A DNA stretch of 21,054 bases, from contig JWZX01002090.1 in assembly GCA_001275005.1 (NCBI GenBank), positions 1 through 21,054 on the forward strand. Direction: 5' to 3'. Below the pieces are notes generated by a model. It worked only from the letters and a program-made list of their open reading frames with translations. It ran no database searches and had not been told where the DNA came from. Made by a program: the position numbers and the translations under genes. The stretch is from Chrysochromulina tobinii. Taxonomy: Eukaryota; Haptophyta; Prymnesiales; Chrysochromulinaceae. Positions 8,261 through 17,800 of this stretch are shown piece after piece (positions within the stretch are counted from its first letter, which is position 1; each line of letters opens with the position of its first letter).

Positions 8261-8846
8261 ACAATTGCCTCTAAAACCGCTCGAATGCGGTCACTGTACC
8301 GGATCGGATACTGACGCTTCTTGTCGATGCGGATGGCATGGGGTGGTCACTGCACTGGCCGGGCCCGGTCTGTTGGTTGTACCCGCTGTCTGTCATGTGT
8401 AAGTATGTCCCGTGTGGAGGCCCCACCATCGCGAATTCGCGATCGCGGCGGCACTGGTGCGTGTGCGCTGCGTAGAGAGGTGTCGGTCTATCCACCTCCG
8501 TCCGCTTGTCCTCTCAGCAAGCGATGTCAAGTCAAACAAGTACAACGTATACAGAAACAACAGACAACCCAAACAGGGGCCTAGATCGAATGTGCTCCAT
8601 GGTGCTCCGGAAGCCAACCTGTGAAAGGGGGAGTCGACGGAGATGGCGGAGAGGGAATTCCCCATAGAGCGGGGGGCCTGCCGCAGGCGCAGGCGCCAAC
8701 ACACGCGCCCGCGCCGCGCGTCCTACACTTGACTTGACTTGTCTGACTTGACGGCCCCTGATGAGGATTCAATTGCGTCGAGTTCGGCGCGGCGCGCTCC
8801 ACTGGTGCGAAAATTTTGCCTCCGCCAACCACCTCTCGACTGCGCC
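8261..8846. other. Intergenic region upstream of the channel gene
   Basis: These 586 nt hold no supported gene. They contain AATTGCCTC (8262-8270), resembling the GATTGCCTC intron repeat, a 16-bp palindrome (8428-8443), and ACTTGACTTGACTTG near 8727-8741. The channel reading frame is open upstream of its ATG only from near 8739 and has no ATG there, so the channel promoter and leader must lie here. Confidence 0.4.
8428..8443. repeat. 16-bp perfect palindrome
   Basis: ATCGCGAATTCGCGAT is perfectly self-complementary and overlaps GCGATCGC. It lies about 400 nt upstream of the channel start and could be a dimeric factor site; there is no direct evidence. Confidence 0.45.
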
Positions 8847-11800
8847 ATGGAGCGCCAGCAATGTGCACCACCGTCGGTGATCGCCTTGGCCGCACAAAGG
8901 GCGCGCCGCGAGAGCCTTCGCAGAGCCAGCAGGAGCGGCAGCGCGGACGCCGACACGGAGCCTCTCATCACCTCCGACTCCCGCCGCAGCAGCAGCCACA
9001 TGTCGCCCGGCTCGTCGCACCTGCACGCGGCACTGTGGGCGCAGTCCAAGCGCAGCCTGGGCTACTTCTCGGGCAGCCAGCATAGCCTCTCGATTCACTC
9101 GTCATCGAGCTCCAAGCTGATCATCGCACCGACCGGCATCGACCGCGTGCGCCAGCAGCTGGCCGTTGCGGTGATCGAGAGCCACTATCTGGGTGTGGTG
9201 CGCTGGTCGCCGGCGCACCTGCTCGGCGACGGATCGGCCGGTGTGCGACCCGACTGGGGCCTGCTGTGCTTCGTCGGCCGTGCCGTGCGTGGCAGCAGCG
9301 AGGTGGCAACAGCGCGCTACCTGCGCACTCCGCAGCATGTCGCGCCAAGCCGGCTGGCGCGGCTGATGGCCAAGTACTGGAAGCTGCGCCGCGCGGCGGT
9401 GTGCGTGCTCGGCAGCGGTGTCCTCGCCTCCGCCGCCGCCGCCGAGCCACCTAGCGCGCCGTCGTGGTCGCCCCACCTCGTCAGGTTGATGGCACGGGGT
9501 CTGGCGGCGGCGGTGCGCGCGACAGGCGCGTTCGTCATGTGCGCGTCCGGCAGCGCTGCCACCGCAGGCCTGAGCGCCATGCTCGTGGCGGCCGCTGCCG
9601 AGGCCGACCCGGAGCATGGGGCCGCGGCCGGATTCCCACTCGTTGGTTTCATCCCCTGGGCTCAAGTGAAGAATCGACACCGGCTGGCTGCGAACGCAGG
9701 CTCCTCCGAACCCCGACCATACCCGCTCGAGTCGGCGTCGGCGCTGCCGGCACACCATCGAGCCATCGCGCGGCACGGCCGGCAGCTCGAGCCGCACCAT
9801 ACGCATCTGGTCCTGCTAGACGGCCAGGCGCGCGGCGACGGCGGCGGTGAGGGTGGCGGGGGCGGCGAGGGCAACGGCGAGGAGGAAGACGGCAGTGGAG
9901 TGCTGGGCGGCGGCGGTGGCACTGAGCGCTCTGCAACCGCCGTGGCACTCGACAGCACCCTCGAGTCTTATTGCCGCATCTACGACGCCCCGTGCGCGGT
10001 GCTCGTGCTTGGCGGCGACGTGAGCACTCCGCACTCAGCGCTGATGGCCTCTGATGATTGCATGCTACGGCCTGGCTGATTGCGTCCCTCATCAGTTGAG
10101 CACTCAGCGCTGATGGCCTCTGATGCTTTTTTCTTCTGATGATTGCATGCTTCGGCCTGGATGATTGCGTCCCTCATCAGGTGAGCACTCTGCGATCAGT
10201 ACTGTACGCGGTGTCGCACAAGCGTGCTGGGGTGATGCTTCTCGCGGACACGGGCGGTGCCGCGGGCGCCCTGTCCGCGTACCTCGACGCTCGGCACGCC
10301 GCCGCCGCCGCCCAGCTGCATGCGGATTTATGGGGGTCGACCTTTTCGACCGCGGAGCCCGCCGAGGTGCTCGCTCATTACGAGGGGGGTCGGTGGCTCG
10401 AGTGCATGCCGCTGCTCGAGAGCATCTGCGCCCTCGATGAGCTGAGCGGCGTAGGTCCACTGCTGAGCTGCTACCGCATCGGTGGCGCTCAACACGGCGC
10501 GATCGGGGCCGGAGTTGGCGCCGGCGCCGGCGCGGCCGGCGGCCAGGCGGGCTTGCCCCTCGAGCATCTCCAGTCGGGCTGCTTGCCCCTGGACCTCGCC
10601 ATCCTTCGCGCCATGCTCCAGCGGCATGAACAAGTCGCCGCCGAGGCCACAGCCGCGCGCGCCGCCACCTCGCAGTCCACAGTCGGATTCGGTCAGGGCG
10701 GTAGCGCCGTCTTGGGCGGTAGCGCCGTCTTGGGCGATAGCGCCGTCTTAGGCGGTAGCGCCGTCTTGGGCTGTAGCGCCGTCTTGGGCGGTAGCGCGAC
10801 GAGCGCGAGCCGACGGCGTGCCAGTTTCCCCACAGGTCGTACCGGCGCGCCGTTGCCGCGCGGCCAATCCAAATGGCTCATCGAGAAGCCCGTACGCGAT
10901 TGCCTCTGATCGCCTCTGATTGGATCCATGATGAGATCTGATTGCCTCTGATTGGATCCATGATGAGATCTGATTGGATCTGATCGCCTCTGATTGGATC
11001 CAAGATGAGATCTGATTGGATCAGAGTGGATCTTGATGACCTCTGAATTGCTGCTCTCAATCATGCGCCTCTCTATCAGGTGCCTCTCTGTGTGTCCCTC
11101 CAACATGACCTCTCTGAGTGCCTCTCAATCCACTGCCTCTCTGAGTGCCTCTGCAGGTGAGGCTGGTGGTGCGCTGGGGTCGTGCCGATCTGATGAGGGA
11201 GCTGCTGGGCAAGATGTATGCGCGCGAGGACCTGGCAGCGGCCGTGGCGGTGGCCGCAACCACGGCAGCAGCGGCAGGGGGCCTTCGAATGCCTCCCCAG
11301 AGAGGCCGACCTGCTGCGGCCGAGGCGGTGGCGGAGGCTGTCCAGTGTGCATTGCAGTGCGCCCTCGAGCAGAGACGTGTCGCCATCGTCGCTCTGCTCC
11401 TGTCTCATCGAGCCTCTCTCAGCCAGGTCAACTTACCGGCCCTGTACACTTGTGCCAGTGTGAGCGACGCCACCGCGGCAGCGCTCGCCACCTCGGCGTC
11501 CCTCACGACACTGCGCAGCTGCCCCGTGAACGTCCGCTCGAGCTCAGCAGAAGAACAACGCCAGATGTACGAGGAGGGCGTGCTGCCTTTTCTTGTGTCG
11601 AATGCATGCACAAGCTCACCACGGCGACCTCACTCCTCTTCCCCACAGGTACGAGGAGGGCGTGCTGCCCTTTCTTGCATCGCTCGTGCCGTCGTATGAG
11701 GATGCGTGGGTGGCGCGCGGGCGGCAGGTGTGCTCCTCCGAGGTGACCACCTGCCTTGCATGCAAACGCTCACCACGGCGGCCTTACTTCCCCACAGGTG

Positions 11801-14800
11801 CGCTCTTCCGACGTCTTCGTATGGAGCGTCGCGGTGGGCGCGTGGGATCTCGCGTCTCTGCTTTGGCGGCGCATGGCAACTCCGGTGGGTCTGATTGGAC
11901 TCTGATTCGCCTCTGATTCGCCTCTGATTCGACTCTGATTCGCCTTTGATTGGACTCTGATTCGACTCTGATTCGACTCTGTTTCGCCTCTGGTTGCCTC
12001 TTTGAGAGCCGTTCCCTGCATGCCGGTCTCATCACCTCAGGTACGGTTCGGTCTACTCGCCTCCGCCATGTGCGTGGCGATGGCCGAGCTGCCCGAAACC
12101 GACACGGCCACGCTGAACGCGCGCGCCGAGCAGTTCGAGGCGTGGTGCGCGCGCGTGCTCGACCACCTGCCTTGCATGCAAACGCTCACCACGGCGGCCT
12201 TACTTCCCCACAGGTGCGCGCGCGTGCTCGACCACCTGCCGCCCGCGGTGGCGCTCGGACCGGTAGGGGTTCGTCACCTGGCCAAGGCCGATCGTGTGTG
12301 GGGGCTCTCGCTGCTCGAATTCGCCTTCGCGGCCGAGATGAAGGCTTTCCTCGGGCACCCCCACTGCCGCGGCCTCGTGCGCACCCTCCTGCATCAGACG
12401 CGGCGGCTCGGCCTGCCCCACCACACGAGCTCCTCGGCGATCCTGATCCAGACGTTACTGTTACCTCTCGGGTAATTGCATGCCTGATTGCATGCCTGAT
12501 TGCATGCCTGATTGCCTGCCTGATTGCCTGCCTGATTGCCTGCCTGATTGCCTGCCTGATTGCCTGCCTGATTGCCTGCCTGATTGCCTCTCGGGCACGA
12601 GAAGAGCCTTGAAGCCTGCACCGAGTGGCATCCTGATTGCCTCTCTCATCAGGTACTCGGAGACGCTCAGTACGTGCACCGACCTTCACTGCGCCGCGTG
12701 GCAGAAGGCGAAGCGGCGCCTTACCCTAGCCCAGCAGCGCGAGCAAGCGCCCTTGCCGTTGGGACACCATGAGCTCGCGTTGGAATTTGTGCGCGTGCCA
12801 CGGGTGAAGCTGCTGCTGCGCAATGTGCTGCTCGTGGTGTACTCGTGCCTCTTTGTGCTTGTGCTGCTCACGCGCGTCGAGACGCATGCGGCCGCCGCCG
12901 CCGCCGCCCCTTCCTCGTCCTCGTTGACGCAGCGAAAGTCCGCTCTTTCGAGCAGTGGCGCCGCCATCTCCTCCTCAGCCGCCATCGCGAGTGCCGCGGC
13001 CGCCGGCCCATGGGGACGGCTGCCGTTCTGGGTGCTCGAGCCTCTCTTTCTGTGGTGGACGTTCAATTTGGTCGTCGATCACGCGTCACAGCACGCGCGT
13101 CGGCCTCGCCGGGCGCTTTCTCTCAATGGTCCCGGCACGATCCTCGAGGTCAGCACCCTGCTGCTGATCTTGCTTGCCCTCGGCCTCGCGTGGAACGCTG
13201 ATCAACGGCAGCGGCTGGAGGCCGAAGCGGCGGTCCATGGCGAACGATCGCCGCCGCCGCCGCCCTCGCCCTCCCCCCCACCGCCCTCGCCCTCCAGGCC
13301 GGCGGGGGGATGGGCCGGCGTGCCTTGGGGTCGCCACCTGTCGAGCGTCGACGTGGCCGACGGCACGCAGGATGAGACCCTGTGGGGCGCCGCGGAGATT
13401 TCTCTGCTCATCCTTGGGATGTGCGCCATTCCGATGGCTATCCGTCTGCTCAATCTGCTCACTCAGCACCGCATCCTGGGCGTTCTGATGATCATCCTGA
13501 GCAAGATGATCTCTGACGTGGCGCTCTTCCTCGTCATCTTCTCGGTATGTTCCGAGGATGGTCACTGACTGCCATTCTTGACCATGAATGTTCCACTCAT
13601 GAGTGCCACGTCATTCCTGAGTGCCATTCATGACCATGAATGCTCCACTGATTGCCCGTGATCGCCATTAACAATTGGCTGCTGCCGTGCAGGTCGTCGC
13701 GCTCGGATTCGGCCTTGCCTTCGTCGCCCTTCTCTCCGTCCAGGCGCCACATTGGCGCCCCATCCTCGCCTCCACCTGGCAGGCCAGCGGGACCAACGCC
13801 GCGGCCGCGGGGGCTGCTGCACGAGCAGGCAGCACCGCCGGCTCGAGCGACGGCGAAGCGGACGAGGCTGGCTGGTCGATCCTCTCGGCGCTTGGCGTGC
13901 CCTTTTGGGCGGCTCTCGGTGAGTCCTCGCTCGACACCATCGAGCAAGCGTCGCCTTGGGTCGGCCAGCCGCTGCTCTGGCTCTACGTGATGGCCTCTCA
14001 AGTGCTGCTCGTCAACCTGCTGATCGCTCGGTTGGGTAACACCTACCAAAAGTATGATGTCAATGCCGAGCAGGAGTTTGGCTTCCACCGCGTCTCCACG
14101 CTCCTGTGCGCGCGCGCCTACTTTGCTGTGCCGCCGCCCTTTTCGCTGCCGCTCTTGATGTGCACTCCCTCCGCATGGTGCCAGCCCCGAGGTCGCGCGG
14201 CCGGTGCGGATGGGTACGAGCCAAGCGACTTTGCTGCGGACTTGGGCGCTCGGACGGTGATGGGCGATCCTAATCTGGAAGGTGATCCTCACTTGGACGG
14301 CCTGGAGGAGGAGAATGAGAAGCGCGAGGTGCTCGCTGGATTGCCTCGGATTGCCTCGGATTGCCTCGGATTGCCTCGGATTGCCTCTGGTGAGCACCGA
14401 TTGCCTCCCTCATCAGGTGCTCGCTGGATTGGAGCGCTTTGTCGCGGCCGATACCGCTGAGCTGCAACGCGCCTTGCCTGCCAGATTGAACCAATTGGAC
14501 AGGGGGCTCGCACTGCTTGCGGACAGGCAGCTGGAGGACCGCGAGGCCGTTGAACGCATCGAGCGCGCCGTGGGCAGCGGCGGACGCGATGGCGGAGGCG
14601 GTGGCGCAGGCGGGAGTGGAGGCGGGGGTGGAGGCGGGGGTGGAGGCGGCTGCGGACGAGGTGGCAGATGCGGCAGATGGGGCGACCGTGGCAGTGGTGG
14701 CGGTGGTGGTGGCGGCGGTGGCGGTGGTGGCGACACGCTGTGGGCTTCGAATGGGTCGTCGTCCACGCCCTCGTTTAGCCGAGGCAGCGCCACGGTCGCC

Positions 14801-17800
14801 CGTTATAATGCGTGCAGCGTCGCGTCGTCTGGCGCCGTCTCCACGAATTCCGTCGCTCTAGGGTGTTCATCGGCACGCCCACCACCTCCCTCGCTGTCCG
14901 CGGCGTCACGCCAGCCGCCGCCTGCGGACGCAGCCGCCAGCTCCTTGCGAAAGCTGGCGCAGCGACCGAAGCCGCCGCCGCCGCCGCTGCCGCCACAGCA
15001 GCCGCTGACGATGCCAGAGCTCCTACCGCCGCCACCGAAGCCGACACCGCTGCCGAAGCCGCCACCAAAACCGCCAAAGCCGCCACCGCCGCCGCTCCAA
15101 GCTCTCGAGCCGCCGCCGCGACAACAGCTCTCTCCTGCGCCCCCACCGCCTCACTCAGCTCCCCCAGCCGCTCCGAAGATGCATGCCTCTCTCGACGCGC
15201 CAAATATGGAAGAGGCCCTCATTAGGGACGATGAGGATGGCAGGGACGATGCGGACGAGTGCGACGAGGAGGCGTACGGTGATGATGTGGAGAGCAACGT
15301 GGAGGGCTATGAGGAGGAGGTGGTGGATGAGTTTGAGCGCAGGGCTGTCAGCAGCACCGGTACCGGTAACGGCATCGGTGGCTCTGCTCGCACCGCTGTC
15401 AACCACTTCCAGCAGCAGATGAAGAGCGCAGTGCAGGCCAATCACGCGAAGGTGCTTGACCTCTTCCGCCAACGGGGGAGCGCGAACAAGCTCTTCCGTC
15501 ACGGGGACGTGAAGGCTGACGGCACTGTGGGAAAGAAGGAGTTCCGCGAGACGATCGCCATGCTCGGCATCGATGATGTTCCCGCACACGAGATCGACCA
15601 ACTCTTCGATTCGTTCGACAAGAGCGGCGATGGTCGTCTTCAGATCGATGAGCTCCAGAAGGTGATCTGGCGGAAGCCCGAGGCGAAGAGCGCCAGTGAG
15701 GTCCAGCGGGCCATCTGGCGGAAGCCCGGCCCGGTGGACGTGGACGCGTCTGCCGCCAACAAGATCCAGCGACAGATCAAGAGTGCCCTGTCTGCCAACC
15801 ACGTCGAGGTGCTCGACCTCTTCCGTCAGTGGGACGAGAATGGTGACGGCAAACTGGGAAAGGAGGAGTTCCGCAAAGTGGTCGCCATGCTCGGGATCGA
15901 GGCTCCCGCGCACGATGCCGACCTAGTCTTCGATTCGTTCGACGAGGACGGCAATGGTTTTGTTCAGATCAATGAGCTATGGCATGCCATCCGCGACCCA
16001 GTGCAACAGCACGTCGCGCGCTTGGAGTCGGCACGCCAACCATCGAGCCAGGGTCGCCCCGGCAGCAGCTCCAGCCCTGACGGCGAGGAAGGTCAGCCCA
16101 ACGAACCACCTTCCAAATTAGGGCCGACGCTACGAATGCCTATGAAGGGGCGAACGCTTGGGACGTCGTCGCCGCCTGCCCCTGCCGCTGACGCCGCTGG
16201 CCTAGCCGAGGGGCTGCCGCTGAGCCGCACCACGAGGGTCATCCGGCCTGAAGCGAGACCCGTGCCCAAGTCCGCGGCCAAGCCGGAGGTGGAGCCACTG
16301 GAAGCCTTGCCCCCTACGTGGACCTCTGATTCATGGACCGAGGAGCACGTGGTCAATTCGCTCACGATCTCGGCTAAGAAGAAGCCGCGAGATCACGAGA
16401 AGCGGCTGCCACTACGTGAGCAGCTCAGCGCGGACTGGCCGCGTGTGCTCGCGTACTTGACGAGCCAGGACCAACTTGGTACTGGGCGGCTCGCTAAGGT
16501 CGAGTCTCGTGATTGCCACTGATGACCTCTGATGGCGACCTTGATGACCTCTGATGGCGATCTGATGACATTTGATTCTGACTGATTGCCTCCCTCCTCA
16601 GGTCGAGTTCCGTCAACGGATCGCGATGCTCGGCTTCGTGGCGGAGCAAGCGGAGGTGAGCACGCTCTTCGACTCCACCTGAGTGCCACCTGATAATCAC
16701 CTGAAGATCTCATTGATGATTACCTCCTGCATCAGGTGGATAAGCTCTTCAACGACTTCAAGGCCGATACGAATGGTACTGTCAGTTACCGTGATATTGG
16801 GGTCATGCTGACGCAGAAAGTGTGGAAGGGTCTGAAAGAGCAACTCAAGCGTGTCATTGGTGCAAACATCGCCAAGATGAGCGGCGACTTCCGACTCTTA
16901 GATGCCGACGGCAGCGGCGCGGTCACGAAGGTCGAATTCCGCAAGCTCGTCGCGAACATGGGGACGACGGTCACGGACGAGATGTGCGATGGCATCTTTG
17001 ACGACTATGATCGGGATGGCTCGGGTGAGATGGGGCTGAGATTCGATCTGATTGATGACCAATAGGTCCGGGTTAGATGGGGCTGATTGCCTCTGATGAT
17101 CATGGCCGATCGCCTCTCTGACGTCCACTGGTCGCCTCTCTCCTCAGGTGAGATGGCGTACTCCGAGTTCATCGTAGCTCTTCTGAAAAGCGCGCTAACG
17201 GCTTCGTACGGGCGCGTCACCGACTTTCTGCACAAGTGGGACACGGATGGGACAGGTACCATCCAGCGCTCCGAGTTCCAATCGGCGATTCGCGCCGCCG
17301 GCTTCGACGCTCCTGACCACGTCATCGATGAGCTCTTTGACGAGATGGACGTGGACGGCAGCGGCACCGTGGAGTACAAGGAGCTGCGACGGACCCTCGC
17401 CCCGTCCGCCAATAGCTCTCCCAAGCAGACGAGGAGCCCCACCAATGGCGTCGAAGGCGGCAAGAAGGGCGGTGAGAACCGCGGCAAGGGCGGTGAGAAC
17501 CGCGGCAAGGGCTGTGATAACGGCGGCAAGGGCGGTGAGAGAGGCGGCAAGGGCGGCAAGGGCGATGAGAAAGGCGGCAAGTTTCCGATAAGGCACCTCG
17601 AGCTCGTGGCAATACCGCGCGAGGGATGCGAGGCGAGTTGCAAAGGCGCGTGCGGCGAGAGTAGCGGCGCTCAGCACGGCGCCTCGTCGCAGCGCGGCGC
17701 TCAGCACGGCGCAGCTACGCAGGCGCGGCCGTACGGTGCGGGTGGCTCGTGCTCGGCTAGCCCTGTACGAGCGACTCCCCAGATGCTGAAAAAGGCAACT

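Noticed and set aside
8739-8846. Upstream extension of the channel frame to 8739
   Set aside because: The codon there is TTG, not a normal eukaryotic start. ATG 8847 is the first in-frame ATG and has a strong context.
8847-10891. Bacterial SLOG/Rossmann gene or contamination
   Set aside because: The region is followed in frame, through GT-AG introns, by TRPM membrane helices, and introners of the same kind occur in WASHC5 and the kinase.
10892-12040. CRISPR-like repeat arrays
   Set aside because: The repeats are tandem without unique spacers of constant length, and they lie inside GT-AG introns of a eukaryotic gene.
12480-12600. PDCMPDCL and GRQSGRQS repeat peptides on both strands
   Set aside because: They are translations of a 12-bp intronic minisatellite whose unit length keeps frames open.
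14517-14861. Alternative alanine/valine-rich frame across the glycine-rich region
   Set aside because: It comes from GC-rich triplet repeats. The frame chosen is continuous with the coiled coil upstream and EF-hands downstream.
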